Source of the DNA: a virus
Length of the DNA stretch: 59,653 nt
Strand: one strand, 5' to 3'
IMG/VR virus record: IMGVR_UViG_3300030685_000027
Location: 1-59,653 of that record
In this document: positions 8,091 to 16,584 of the stretch, in pieces
Layout of the letters: each line of letters opens with the position of its first letter
How positions within the stretch are numbered: the stretch's first letter is position 1
Position numbers and translations under genes: made by a program
Notes under the pieces: generated by a model
Database searches by the model: none
The model's input: only the letters and a program-made list of their open reading frames with translations
Told to the model about the DNA's origin: nothing

Positions 8091-8613
8091 AGAGAATAGT
8101 TCGAATTTTAGTTGCTAAAAAAGATTGTCTGTCAAATGCATCTATTTCCCATGGTCTATTTTCATAAGCTATAATATGCCCGTCATAAATTGAATCATTC
8201 CATAATACTAGCATATCATTTTTTATGATCAGATTTTTATTTCTGTATTGTGAGACGTGTATAAGTTCATGGGATAGTACATCTATAGATTTTTGTCTGC
8301 TATAATCACGAATATAGATATAGTATGAGCCGCTGAATTCTACTACGTATGCATCAAATTCTATGCCCGCTTCTGTATTATTAGTAGACATTGGCAAAAT
8401 TACAACATTCAAGTTTTTTAGATTCAGTGACTTGAGGCCTGCATAGACGATAGTATCTAAATACTTTTCTTTAGTACCATTTACTATCGTATTTTCTGTA
8501 TCTATTGTTACTTTATTGAAGTATTTTTCTTTGGCTGTTATAGCCAAATATAGCAGGTAAATTGAAAGTATCGATAATAGAACTATCGATATGATTATTA
8601 AAGTCTTTTTCAT
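8083..8613 (-). CDS. Membrane-anchored zinc metallopeptidase-like protein
   Basis: 176 residues. Residues 4-27 form one hydrophobic segment after MKK, a signal anchor that would place the rest outside the cytoplasmic membrane. The HELIH zinc motif is at 125-129, followed by NRPWEIDAF (Glu near 166) as a likely third ligand, an arrangement seen in small gluzincin-type peptidases. No cell-wall-binding domain is visible, so a role in lysis, envelope remodelling or processing a host envelope protein is possible. It overlaps the helicase stop by one base. Confidence 0.7.
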   Translation of the reverse strand: MKKTLIIISIVLLSILSIYLLYLAITAKEKYFNKVTIDTENTIVNGTKEKYLDTIVYAGLKSLNLKNLNVVILPMSTNNTEAGIEFDAYVVEFSGSYYIYIRDYSRQKSIDVLSHELIHVSQYRNKNLIIKNDMLVLWNDSIYDGHIIAYENRPWEIDAFDRQSFLATKIRTILYE

Positions 8614-9923
8614 TATAGCCCTCCTTCGATAATTTGTGAGTTCAAATCTTCCAATATTCGCATATAATCGTAGTTGATAGTAAATCGTTTCTTAGAACCT
8701 TTATATCCTTCATCTCTATTTACAAGATTTTTGAAATAATATTCATTATTCATTAACATCATACTATCTTGAATAATACCGAACATTGAGTCGACCGTGT
8801 GTATAAGACCAGCAGATTCAGAAATTTGTTCAATTGTAACATCTGATGCATCGTATGCACCTCTATTAAACTGAGTAGCTGTCAAAATAGTCCAGTTATT
8901 TCTCATTGCCATGGCACGTAAATCTTCAGCAATCTGTTTAATCTTCATATAAGTATTTTCCGTATTTGGATTTCTCCAGTTACGCATAATATTTATATAG
9001 TCGAGAACTATCAGCTTAAACTTTATGCCTTTTAGTTCTTCCATTCTTTTTAGCCAATTTTCAACGTCTATAACGGAAGCAGTTGATGTAGGAAACTCTT
9101 TTACTTTCAAAGCTCCAGGTGTACCAAACATACTATTTGATGACACATTGGCAAGTCTTTTCTTTATTTCTGCACCGTCTTCAGCTATAGTTGCATATTC
9201 TTGCATTTTAATTCCTAATAGATTAGCACCCAATCTCTTGATTACTTTTCTATCTGCCATCTCAAATGAAATATATGCTGTGTTATATCCATTTCGTACA
9301 CCTTGTGAAGCTAAATTGGCTAACCAAATTGACTTACCAATCTTAGGCTGTCCAGCTAATACGATTAAAGTTTTTGGAGTATAACCACCACCTAGAACTG
9401 TATCGATATACTCGTATCCAGATGAGAACGTTTCATTCTTAAATTGTCTGTGTGATTCAGGATTTGAAAAATCCAAACCTTCATCAAATTTAAAGTCTAC
9501 ATTATTTCTATCTGATATGATAGATTTTGCAGTCTGTACTACATCTTTTACGTTTTCAGTATCTACTTTTGCAGTCTTAAGATATTGTACCAAATCTATA
9601 ACAGATGCATCTAGATTTTTATATTCTATCCATGCTTCTGCTGATTCTGCAAGCCAAGTCTCTTCATATTGAGACATGTTAATCTCATATATAGCATCAA
9701 TACGTTCATTTGGCAATCTTTCATCTAATCCCTTTAGTTTTGCAAGTTCTTTTATCTGAGATGCCGTTGGAGCTTTATGATACCGTTCTCTAAATTCTTT
9801 TCGAATATCGAAAACCTCTTTTAATGCTGGTATAGAAAAGAAGCGTGAAGATACAATTCCTTCTAATTCAGGACGTTGATCTATATAGTGATAAAAAATT
9901 TTTTCTAAATGTTGTGATTGCAT
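8613..9923 (-). CDS. 41: gp41-like replicative DNA helicase (DnaB/RecA fold)
   Basis: 436 residues (T4 gp41 is 475). An N-terminal helical domain is followed by the RecA-like motor. Walker A GQPKIGKS lies near 190-197, Walker B-like FKLIVLDYINIM in the middle, and TATQFNRGAY is the H3-type segment. The phage enzyme unwinds the lagging-strand template and acts with the gp61 primase, encoded about 38 kb to the right. The gene heads the cluster that runs leftward through the peptidase and nucleotide genes. Confidence 0.92.
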   Translation of the reverse strand: MQSQHLEKIFYHYIDQRPELEGIVSSRFFSIPALKEVFDIRKEFRERYHKAPTASQIKELAKLKGLDERLPNERIDAIYEINMSQYEETWLAESAEAWIEYKNLDASVIDLVQYLKTAKVDTENVKDVVQTAKSIISDRNNVDFKFDEGLDFSNPESHRQFKNETFSSGYEYIDTVLGGGYTPKTLIVLAGQPKIGKSIWLANLASQGVRNGYNTAYISFEMADRKVIKRLGANLLGIKMQEYATIAEDGAEIKKRLANVSSNSMFGTPGALKVKEFPTSTASVIDVENWLKRMEELKGIKFKLIVLDYINIMRNWRNPNTENTYMKIKQIAEDLRAMAMRNNWTILTATQFNRGAYDASDVTIEQISESAGLIHTVDSMFGIIQDSMMLMNNEYYFKNLVNRDEGYKGSKKRFTINYDYMRILEDLNSQIIEGGL

Positions 9924-9965
9924 ATCTTATTGTTTATAAACCTTTTAGTGATGGGTTGAAAGAGT

Positions 9966-10250
9966 TCAAAATATATCGTTAAATGTATGTGAAATTAACG
10001 TATAGTATTTTCTTTTTCCGGCTCCAATTCGTTGTTTCAAAAAACCTTGAACTACAAGTGAGGTTAATAATTTGTCGATTTCATCTTCTTCTAGTTTCTT
10101 CTTAAATGCAGGTTTCATTCCTAGATCGGACCATTCTTCTGTCATTCTGCCTCTTTCATGTAGAAATGAGCATATATCGAAAAGTGCATCTTCTTCAGTA
10201 GGATAATACTCTGTAAGATGATGCACATTATATTTGTATTTTATTTTCAT
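9966..10250 (-). CDS. Hypothetical protein, 94 aa, possible winged helix
   Basis: Mostly helical N-terminus followed by DKLLTSLVVQGFLKQRIGAGKRKYYTLI, which reads like a recognition helix plus basic beta-wing of a winged-helix domain. The fold is inferred from pattern only. It is separated from the helicase gene by 42 bases and lies two bases downstream of the next small gene. Confidence 0.6.
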   Translation of the reverse strand: MKIKYKYNVHHLTEYYPTEEDALFDICSFLHERGRMTEEWSDLGMKPAFKKKLEEDEIDKLLTSLVVQGFLKQRIGAGKRKYYTLISHTFNDIF

Positions 10251-10252
10251 TG

Positions 10253-10561
10253 TTAAAATGGTAAATTATTGTCGTCAGGTTGTTCTTTTTCCCATTTCCA
10301 TTCTATCTTAGTAACTGGGAATGGCATAACTTCTCTCCAAATTGGTTCATAAAAATAGATTCCTTCTGCGAAACCCCATTCAAACATGAAATATTTTCTA
10401 TCGGATTCACGTTGTACTATGACTGTTTGCCATTTACTATCAGGATCAAGTTTGCATGTTTCAATGTATTCATATACATCGCCATCTACTATCCAATGTC
10501 CATATGACTTTGCATAATCATCAATGTTATGCTTATCTACATGAAATATTTCTCGTTTCAT
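10253..10561 (-). CDS. Hypothetical protein, 102 aa
   Basis: Aromatic-rich small protein (HWIVDGDVYEYIE, then KYFMFEWGFAEGIYFYEPIW) with an acidic C-terminus ending DDNNLPF. It is probably a compact beta-sheet protein. It lies in a row of four small leftward genes between the helicase and uvsX. Family unknown. Confidence 0.65.
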   Translation of the reverse strand: MKREIFHVDKHNIDDYAKSYGHWIVDGDVYEYIETCKLDPDSKWQTVIVQRESDRKYFMFEWGFAEGIYFYEPIWREVMPFPVTKIEWKWEKEQPDDNNLPF

Positions 10562-10563
10562 GG

Positions 10564-10782
10564 TTACAAGTTATTTACTAGGTCTTCTAGTTGTTGTGGT
10601 AATGGTTCTCTACTATTCAATAACTCAAAACAAATTTCAGGTGATTGAGAAGCTACAATGAATGTGTAATAGTCATTGCTAAAATTGGGTTTTTCAGCAA
10701 TTGCTCGTAGCAATTCTTCTTTTATCTCTACAGCTTTAGATGGAGAGACATTAGGTAATCTAATAATCAGTATAGGTTTCAT
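10564..10782 (-). CDS. Hypothetical protein, 72 aa
   Basis: Begins KPILIIRLPNVSPSKAVEIKEELLRAI, a beta-alpha start, and ends with an acidic helix. It overlaps the next gene upstream by four bases (ATGA). Family unknown. Confidence 0.6.
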   Translation of the reverse strand: MKPILIIRLPNVSPSKAVEIKEELLRAIAEKPNFSNDYYTFIVASQSPEICFELLNSREPLPQQLEDLVNNL

Positions 10783-11039
10783 ATTTGATCATATATTTTT
10801 GGGTTTACAATTATCCGGGATTGCCCAGATTCATGATAGATGTGAGCAAGTTGATTAAGAACTATGATGTCTGAGTCGTAACCTTCATCATGAATCTTTT
10901 CAAAAGCTTCTATTAACTCTTCTTTATCTTGTGCATTAGGAACGATTATTTTAAATTGCGTCCACTGTACATTCTGATATTCTTCTTTAGTTAATGGTTT
11001 ATTGTCTTTTTTTAATTTGTAATCACTATATTTTCTCAT
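10779..11039 (-). CDS. Hypothetical protein, 86 aa
   Basis: Charged protein with QFKIIVPNAQDKEELIEAFEKIHD and DIIVLNQLAHIYHE, suggesting an alternating alpha/beta domain. It lies just after the uvsX terminator hairpin, so it may start a new transcript. Family unknown. Confidence 0.6.
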   Translation of the reverse strand: MRKYSDYKLKKDNKPLTKEEYQNVQWTQFKIIVPNAQDKEELIEAFEKIHDEGYDSDIIVLNQLAHIYHESGQSRIIVNPKIYDQI

Positions 11040-11049
11040 AATGTAAAAG

Positions 11050-11076
11050 TGGTGCTAACCGTTTTGATTAGCACCA
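11050..11076 (-). terminator. Hairpin terminator after uvsX
   Basis: Perfect 9-bp inverted repeat (TGGTGCTAA and its complement) with a 9-base loop, in the 43 bases between uvsX and the next gene downstream. On the minus strand the stem is followed by ACTTTTA, a weak U tract. Confidence 0.7.
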
Positions 11077-11082
11077 TTATTT

Positions 11083-12345
11083 TTATTCTGCTGATTCTTC
11101 TTCGTTTTCTGAATCATCTCCTAATCCAAGTTCTTCAGCTAAGTCATCCTCATCTGATACATATTTAGGCAATTCAAACATTGGTTTAATGATCTCGTCA
11201 TCTAACTTATGTAGAATCTCATCAGGCCATACCTCTGCTCTAAAGATACCTGAACCTTTAATCGTTTTACCCAAATGCTTTACTGCAAAAGTATTAGCTT
11301 TTGGATCAGCTTCGTAAATGTAGTTTCCGGTCTTTGTACGTTCGATTTTAGGTTTTCCTCTGTACATTTTAGGAGTTACACCGTCTTCTTCAAAAATAGG
11401 AGTTTCGATAATTTCTTCGATAAGTTTACCTCTTCCTATTCCGCAACATTCCCATGTAGCATAGTTCTCAAGACCTACGTAAGGATTCATACCTTTGTAG
11501 AATGAAATATGGAACTTAACTGCAATAGGTTTTGCAAATCTGTTCTTGAAAGGTTTCGATGTAACAATGATACCAGTTTTTGAAGCAACTTCTGCTCCGG
11601 CATCTGCTCCTGAATCATCCTTCAATTGTGCTTTTCCTAGTTGCAAAATGATAGAAGCATTATAGATTGCTCCACCACCACCAGAAATGATCTGAGATGG
11701 GAAATAAGAACCTACTGCATCATAAGTGTGATTTGTCATGATAAGTGGAATCTTAAATTCAGCTAGATCTGTGGTTATAACGCGGAACATTGAACGTAGA
11801 TTTTGTTGTTTAGTCATATCTCGTTTGTCTGAACCTGAAAGCGCATCATTAGATTCTTTTTCTGTTGCAAGGTTACCTAATGAATCGATAACGAACATGA
11901 TCTTTGGTAGTTCTAAACCTTTTTTCTTTTGTTCTCTTAAAGTTGCACATAGATTCATAACGATATGTCTTGTATGCAAAACAGTTTTTAGAGGTTGGTA
12001 ACGAACTTTAGATGGATCGATACCGAAGTTTTCCATTGTACCCATATCGATAGCGGTTTCAGAGTCACCGTATATGACATAATACCCCATTTTAATAGCT
12101 TCTCGTACTACATTTAGTGCCAAGAATGTTTTACCAGTTCCAGAAGGGCCGGTAAACATTATACCTCTATTTCCTGGAGCTCCTTTGAATAATGATCCAC
12201 CGATTTGCGCATTTAATACATAATTGCCTGTTGGAATCCACTCACTAATTTTAGAAAATTCATTCTCGGTCATTACTGATCCGAGGCCATCGACTTTAGA
12301 CATTGCCTTGTCTAAATCGTCAAATGAAAAAGTTCCTTTTGCCAT
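11083..12345 (-). CDS. uvsX: UvsX-like RecA family recombinase
   Basis: 420 residues (T4 UvsX is 391). Walker A GPSGTGKT is at 66-73 and Walker B-like KIMFVIDSLGN near 150-160. A L2-like region is rich in Gly (SGGGGAIYNASI). It forms filaments on single-stranded DNA and drives strand invasion for recombination-dependent replication and repair, with UvsY and gp32, also encoded here. The C-terminal tail is very acidic (EENEEESAE type), as in RecA proteins. It is followed by a hairpin terminator and preceded by a divergent regulatory region shared with a lipoprotein gene. Confidence 0.93.
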   Translation of the reverse strand: MAKGTFSFDDLDKAMSKVDGLGSVMTENEFSKISEWIPTGNYVLNAQIGGSLFKGAPGNRGIMFTGPSGTGKTFLALNVVREAIKMGYYVIYGDSETAIDMGTMENFGIDPSKVRYQPLKTVLHTRHIVMNLCATLREQKKKGLELPKIMFVIDSLGNLATEKESNDALSGSDKRDMTKQQNLRSMFRVITTDLAEFKIPLIMTNHTYDAVGSYFPSQIISGGGGAIYNASIILQLGKAQLKDDSGADAGAEVASKTGIIVTSKPFKNRFAKPIAVKFHISFYKGMNPYVGLENYATWECCGIGRGKLIEEIIETPIFEEDGVTPKMYRGKPKIERTKTGNYIYEADPKANTFAVKHLGKTIKGSGIFRAEVWPDEILHKLDDEIIKPMFELPKYVSDEDDLAEELGLGDDSENEEESAE

Positions 12346-12439
12346 TTAATCTTTATTATTTTAGTATTACTTTTAGAGTAGATAATCAATAAGTTCTTTA
12401 TAACCGAAAAAGTTGCCACCATTGAATATATAAGAAAAG

Positions 12440-12477
12440 ATGTTTTAAAACATATGCATCAAAACTTTTTATGATGC
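12440..12477. promoter_or_regulatory. Palindrome plus hairpin in the uvsX/lipoprotein divergent region
   Basis: A perfect 14-base palindrome ATGTTTTAAAACAT at 12440-12453 is followed by a 6-bp hairpin GCATCA/TGATGC at 12456-12477. They lie between divergent genes starting at 12345 and 12519. The palindrome is a candidate operator; the hairpin could shape the leader of the lipoprotein mRNA. The remainder of the 173-base gap is plain AT-rich sequence. Confidence 0.4.
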
Positions 12478-12518
12478 AGGCTAATAATTATGATTAAACA
12501 TCAAAAAATAAAACGAAA

Positions 12519-12809
12519 ATGAAAAAATTAACTATTTATGCAATGTCTTTGATTATCTTATCTGGATGTGCATTTAATCAAAAGAATTCTCCTAAAGAAG
12601 TCACTTTAACTAGCAAAAATTACGCTATTAATGACAAAGACAAAATCATGCTAATAGATTCTACTTGCTATTCATATGAAAATATGTCAGCAGTTATTTT
12701 TCCTGGGAAAAAACGTGGAATTGCAATTGAAACACATGATAGTGTAGGAAATGCAATGGTTGTTACAGTAATAACAACTGAATCAGAAAAATTACTTGTT
12801 ATGCGATGA
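12519..12809 (+). CDS. Small lipoprotein, rightward single-gene unit
   Basis: 96 residues. MKK, a hydrophobic stretch and LSGC form a clear lipoprotein signal with Cys at residue 17. The mature part is a small beta-rich domain (about 80 residues). It is one of only two rightward genes, with its own upstream gap and strong terminator, the profile of a moron-type gene expressed separately. Phage lipoproteins of this size often block superinfection by masking a receptor, but that is family-level precedent only. The leader has no Shine-Dalgarno; the start follows AAAATAAAACGAAA. Confidence 0.85.
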   Translation: MKKLTIYAMSLIILSGCAFNQKNSPKEVTLTSKNYAINDKDKIMLIDSTCYSYENMSAVIFPGKKRGIAIETHDSVGNAMVVTVITTESEKLLVMR

Positions 12810-12831
12810 AATCAGTAGAAATACACACTAT

Positions 12832-12873
12832 AAAGGGAGAGTCAATTATAAAAATTTGACTCTCCCTTTTTTT
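12832..12873 (+). terminator. Strong rho-independent terminator after the lipoprotein gene
   Basis: Perfect 14-bp inverted repeat (12832-12845 with 12856-12869) followed by a run of T. It lies between convergent genes and overlaps the stop of the leftward 73-residue gene, so it may stop transcription from both sides. Confidence 0.9.
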
Positions 12874-13093
12874 AGACTTCAACTATATTCGATTGGAAGT
12901 TATTTATGACTTTTTGCCTCCATTTTTGTAAGTTATCGATTTGTTCATCGAATTCTGCAAAAAACTCGGTAGATTCTGAAATTTTTAAGGTCATATCGTT
13001 TTGTACAATACAATTAAAACATGACATTTTACTCATTATCGATTTATATTCGTTAAATAAGTCTTCTGTATCGTGTACGTCTATTACTTTCAT
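12872..13093 (-). CDS. Hypothetical protein, 73 aa
   Basis: Helical, acidic protein with one MSCFNC cysteine pair and a C-terminal helix IDNLQKWRQKVINNF. It is the last gene of the leftward group 12.9-18.4 kb, ending on the bidirectional terminator. Family unknown. Confidence 0.55.
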   Translation of the reverse strand: MKVIDVHDTEDLFNEYKSIMSKMSCFNCIVQNDMTLKISESTEFFAEFDEQIDNLQKWRQKVINNFQSNIVEV

Positions 13094-13097
13094 GTTG

Positions 13098-13511
13098 CTA
13101 TTTCTTTCTAAATATCAGTTCACTTTCTTCATTATTTACAAAATCTGCAATATCTTTGAATTTTGTGAAATATTGACCACCATTTGTTTGTACCATTTTT
13201 CCTACCTTTGTCAAGCTCTTATGTTGATCTGAATCAAATTCTAACTCACCATAGTCACCAAAGCAAAAAATTGTCTTTTCTGGGCGCTTATTTGAGTCAT
13301 CAATAACTTCTGCTATTGAGTACACTCCTTTCATTTCTGGTGTTATAACATATAAACAAAAATCGCAAGATTCACGTTCTCTTAATTCTTCTTCATAAGC
13401 TTCTTCTGTCCATTCTTCTACTACTGGATTAAAGTAGTCTATTTTTAGCATGGGAATTAACTCGTCACGCCATGTACTGTCATTGCAGGTACCTCCTAAA
13501 AATACTCTCAT
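13098..13511 (-). CDS. Nucleoside 2-deoxyribosyltransferase-like protein
   Basis: 137 residues. VFLGGTCNDSTWRDELIP is the glycine-rich first strand-loop of the NDT family. YFNPVVEEWTEEAYEEE follows the NPVV pattern of that family. CDFCLYVITPEMKGVYSIAEVIDDS contains the acidic helix that normally holds the catalytic Glu. This is the most typical NDT of the three in the window. It could exchange or remove bases of deoxynucleosides, or act on a signalling nucleotide. It overlaps the upstream gene by four bases. Confidence 0.8.
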   Translation of the reverse strand: MRVFLGGTCNDSTWRDELIPMLKIDYFNPVVEEWTEEAYEEELRERESCDFCLYVITPEMKGVYSIAEVIDDSNKRPEKTIFCFGDYGELEFDSDQHKSLTKVGKMVQTNGGQYFTKFKDIADFVNNEESELIFRKK

Positions 13512-13738
13512 ATTTCTCTATTTATCATTTTTTCAAAATTTTCTTTATACTGTTCTCTATCTGCTTCTGATTCGAATGTCATAGGAATCAGATCGGGTTC
13601 TCGTCCTTCACGTAAACTATCTATCATTTCTTCATTAATAGTCTTTCTTATTTCTCTAGCTAATACAGTAGATAGTACGTCACCTACATCCATGCCGTAA
13701 TGTGTAAATTGTTCTTCCATGTCATATCGTATCACCAT
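13508..13738 (-). CDS. Hypothetical protein, 76 aa
   Basis: Helical protein with EIRKTINEEMIDSLREGREPD in the middle and FESEADREQYKENFEKM at the end. Its stop overlaps the NDT-like gene start (ATGA), suggesting co-translation. The start codon lies directly after the stop of the 48-residue gene. Family unknown. Confidence 0.6.
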   Translation of the reverse strand: MVIRYDMEEQFTHYGMDVGDVLSTVLAREIRKTINEEMIDSLREGREPDLIPMTFESEADREQYKENFEKMINREI

Positions 13739-13885
13739 TTACGTGGTGACAAGGTTTTTTCCATTGTAGCTGTCTAAAATTTCAAGTTTTAGTTTTTTCG
13801 CTTCTAATACTTTTCCCTTTGTCTTTAGACGATCATATTCTTTCCAACGTTCATCGTCGGATATTTTAAGCTTCTTCGTTTTCAT
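13739..13885 (-). CDS. Small basic protein, 48 aa
   Basis: Translated by hand from an ATG at 13885, whose A overlaps the TAA stop of the upstream gene (TAATG); the stop abuts the next start. The product starts MKTKKLKISDDERWKEYDRL and is lysine-rich and helical throughout. Snug fitting between two genes and codon usage like its neighbours support a real gene. Function unknown. Confidence 0.6.
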   Translation of the reverse strand: MKTKKLKISDDERWKEYDRLKTKGKVLEAKKLKLEILDSYNGKNLVTT

Positions 13886-14202
13886 TAGAATAGCCGTAAA
13901 GGGTCTTTAAAATCTTTAAACTGGTCTGGAGCTACATAGTACATGCCTATTTTATAGTCAGCATAAGAAACTGTCTTTAGTTGATAATAGACTTTTATCG
14001 TATCGTCATCTGGTATCATCCAGAAATAAAAATAAGGGACGTTTGTGTCCTCTATTTTATTTCCAAATTTACTGTGAAGGTTTGGAATTATCTGTGATTC
14101 AGAAAACTCTACATAAGCTCCTCTACCGCCATGTACTACTCTGGTAAATTCATGAGCAAATAAATTGCCATTTATTGTGATTAATTCTTGTTTAGTGCTC
14201 AT
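13885..14202 (-). CDS. Hypothetical protein, 105 aa
   Basis: Beta-rich protein with GGRGAYVEFSESQIIPNLHSKFG and a PYFYFWMIPDDDTIKVYYQL strand pair. The stop overlaps the start of the 48-residue gene by one base, and it overlaps the glycosyltransferase gene by four bases. Family unknown. Confidence 0.6.
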   Translation of the reverse strand: MSTKQELITINGNLFAHEFTRVVHGGRGAYVEFSESQIIPNLHSKFGNKIEDTNVPYFYFWMIPDDDTIKVYYQLKTVSYADYKIGMYYVAPDQFKDFKDPLRLF

Positions 14203-15467
14203 TGTAAGTTAAATAAGTTACGACCAAACTTTTTATTGAATTTTCTTGCCATTTCAGTGGTTAGATACTGTTTTCGAGATTCATCTTCTGTATCTAATGT
14301 CTGACTACCAAGATGGGTTACAGATGATGTCGATATCAAATAGTGTTTTATACCGGAATTCAATAACTGTTCTCTATAGCTATCGTCAGCACACCAAAAT
14401 TCAAAATCTTCATCGAAACCACTTATTTTATCCCAAACTTTTCGTTTTAGACAGATACACCATCCACTGATATGTTTTCCAGTTTCATATCCCATGATTG
14501 CTCCATACATATCTCTTTGTAGAAGATTTTTTGGACATTTAGGTGACATACTATCATATCCATATTTGAGCAATTGAGTAGCCCATGAATCGTTAAATAT
14601 CAAGTCATTATTACATACACAAACGTATTCACTTTTGCCTTCTGCAATTCCTATATTAGCAAACTTGTTATAGTTAAACTTGCCTTCTGGGTGAATAGTT
14701 TTTACTTTATCGTAAGTAACACCCTTTATAGATTCTACAACTATTACATTGAATAATCCTGCTCTATCTGAAGCATATAGACTTTTAATGCAGTCTTCAG
14801 TTAATTTCTTAAATGCATCAGTTTTTGCATAAGACAGTATGACAATGTCTATAGTACTATTATCATATTCGACTATCTTATTTTGTATGATGTTATCTGT
14901 ATCAATAGGCTCCATTGTCAATTCTAACTCATCATACGAAAATTTGAAAAAATAGAGAGCTTCATAGATATTAAACTCTGTACGAATTTTACTTTTTACG
15001 TATGTAATATAGTCGGGGCGATTTACAGCATTCTTTACTATGTCACGTTTTATGCACATTAAATGATTAGGTGATCCGTATAATGATACTACCTTATCGT
15101 TCACTATTTCTTCTTTGAGCTCTTCATTATCATAGTTCATCGATAAGAAACATGGTACTATTTCATCTTCATTTATATGCTGATCTATGACAAAGTTTAT
15201 AACGTCAACATCTTTAGAAGTGGCATCGTACAAAGAAGCAATATAGTTATCTGATACATCATCATTATCGTCAATAAATGCTACATATTTCCCAGTAGAC
15301 ATTTCTACTAATTGTCTACGCTTCTTACTTATTTCAACACGCTGATTGTCTAAGAGACAGATTATTTCAACGTCTTTATATTGTTCAGCCTGATCAGAGA
15401 TTTTCTGTATAAGAGTAAGTGTATTTGCTTTTGACGTTATACTACATACTAATATTGATAGTTTCAT
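14199..15467 (-). CDS. Tandem GT-A (family 2-like) glycosyltransferase
   Basis: The open frame extends to 15539, but the ATG at 15467 (MKLSILVCSI) is chosen: it overlaps the upstream TGA as ATGA and starts at the first beta strand of the fold, giving 422 residues. Two GT-A-like units are seen. The first, residues 1-190, has KLSILVCSI and YVAFIDDNDDVSDNYI (DxD-type). The second, from about 200, has IDIVILSYA, then VCVCNNDLIFND (D-containing metal site) and DEDFEFWCADDSYREQL. It probably transfers sugars to phage DNA, host surface or a phage protein; the target is unknown. Confidence 0.82.
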   Translation of the reverse strand: MKLSILVCSITSKANTLTLIQKISDQAEQYKDVEIICLLDNQRVEISKKRRQLVEMSTGKYVAFIDDNDDVSDNYIASLYDATSKDVDVINFVIDQHINEDEIVPCFLSMNYDNEELKEEIVNDKVVSLYGSPNHLMCIKRDIVKNAVNRPDYITYVKSKIRTEFNIYEALYFFKFSYDELELTMEPIDTDNIIQNKIVEYDNSTIDIVILSYAKTDAFKKLTEDCIKSLYASDRAGLFNVIVVESIKGVTYDKVKTIHPEGKFNYNKFANIGIAEGKSEYVCVCNNDLIFNDSWATQLLKYGYDSMSPKCPKNLLQRDMYGAIMGYETGKHISGWCICLKRKVWDKISGFDEDFEFWCADDSYREQLLNSGIKHYLISTSSVTHLGSQTLDTEDESRKQYLTTEMARKFNKKFGRNLFNLQ

Positions 15468-16336
15468 TTCTTCTTTTTCAATTTCTCTTTTAAAATATCG
15501 CTTAAATATACTAAAAGATTGTATTTTCTTTCGTCCCATTTTATCATTCTGTATATAAGAGGTTGTTCTTCAAATGAAGAAACTGCAATATTTTTATTGA
15601 GTACATAACGTCTTCTCATATGAACATCAACCACAGTCTCTATATCTTCAGCTTTATCTTTATCTTCTATTACTGCTATTACGCCATTGTACACAGAATT
15701 CTCAGAATATTTTACACCCATGATTATTGGTGCGTCCATCTTTGCATATAAATCTACAATAACGGATATACCATGTATATTTCCTATTACTTCAGTTCCA
15801 CTGAACTCGGTAGAATGTGTTGTGTTATAGTTAAAATTAGTATGACCTTCTATTATACATGCAGATTTTTTTGATACGATAACGAAATCGGCCAATTGTT
15901 GAGTATCTCTTAGTATTTTTTGTCTACACTTATGTATCTCTTTTACTATATCGTAAGACGTTACTATCTGAGTACGTGGTTCATACTTAAACCACTTGAA
16001 TAATTTAGCTTGTGTCGGTGTAAAATTTCTTCTATATGAATCTTCTGATAATCTATACAATTCTTGACCAATACGTTTTTCAAAATATGAATCCATTTCG
16101 GTTAGAATTACATGACTCACTTTTTGCTCCGGTATGATACCCATTCTAGTAAGATTGTTATAGTCAGTTTCGTGTATGACAGTATCAACTTTATATGGCT
16201 GCAGTTTAATGAGCTTAGATTTAATTTCTAACATTAACTGTGCATATTTGTAATTATACGCCCTATATATTGCTTCGTATCTGTTTAGATTACGAGGGTT
16301 TTTTTTTACACAAACAAAATCTGATAGTTTTTTCAT
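15464..16336 (-). CDS. Hypothetical protein, 290 aa, with weak major-capsid-like segment
   Basis: The N-terminal half is helical. Around residues 145-225, ADFVIVSKKSACIIEG, then VIGNIHGISVIVDLYA and APIIMGVKYSENSVYNGVI, follow the order seen in T4 gp23-type capsid proteins (strand with VS, then NGxxVYvDPYA, then a VGYKG-like strand). It is much shorter than gp23 (about 520) and is outside the visible structural genes. It may be a capsid-fold relative such as a vertex or inhibitor protein, or the likeness may be chance. It shares an ATGA overlap with the glycosyltransferase gene. Confidence 0.65.
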   Translation of the reverse strand: MKKLSDFVCVKKNPRNLNRYEAIYRAYNYKYAQLMLEIKSKLIKLQPYKVDTVIHETDYNNLTRMGIIPEQKVSHVILTEMDSYFEKRIGQELYRLSEDSYRRNFTPTQAKLFKWFKYEPRTQIVTSYDIVKEIHKCRQKILRDTQQLADFVIVSKKSACIIEGHTNFNYNTTHSTEFSGTEVIGNIHGISVIVDLYAKMDAPIIMGVKYSENSVYNGVIAVIEDKDKAEDIETVVDVHMRRRYVLNKNIAVSSFEEQPLIYRMIKWDERKYNLLVYLSDILKEKLKKKK

Positions 16337-16584
16337 TAGTTCATTCTTATTTTTTTCTTATTAACTAACGTATCTCTGAATAATACAGCAGAACTTATAA
16401 CGTCTTCAAATTCCATAGTTTGCCACACTACTAATGATTGCATAAATTCTACATCATTTGCCTCATCTCTGAGTACTGGATCGCCATCTTCTGCATCTAT
16501 CAAAGATATTCCGTGTTTGTGTAATTCTAAAACTATTCTTGCATACTTATCGAATGCATCCTCAAATCTTATTTTTTCACTCAT
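16336..16584 (-). CDS. Hypothetical protein, 82 aa
   Basis: Helical acidic protein (KIRFEDAFDKYARIVLELHKHGISLIDAEDG) with a second long helix. It overlaps the genes on both sides (1 and 8 bases). Family unknown. Confidence 0.6.
   Translation of the reverse strand: MSEKIRFEDAFDKYARIVLELHKHGISLIDAEDGDPVLRDEANDVEFMQSLVVWQTMEFEDVISSAVLFRDTLVNKKKIRMN

Noticed and set aside
9025-9384. 119-residue rightward open frame
   Set aside because: Antisense to the conserved gp41 helicase, no recognisable product.
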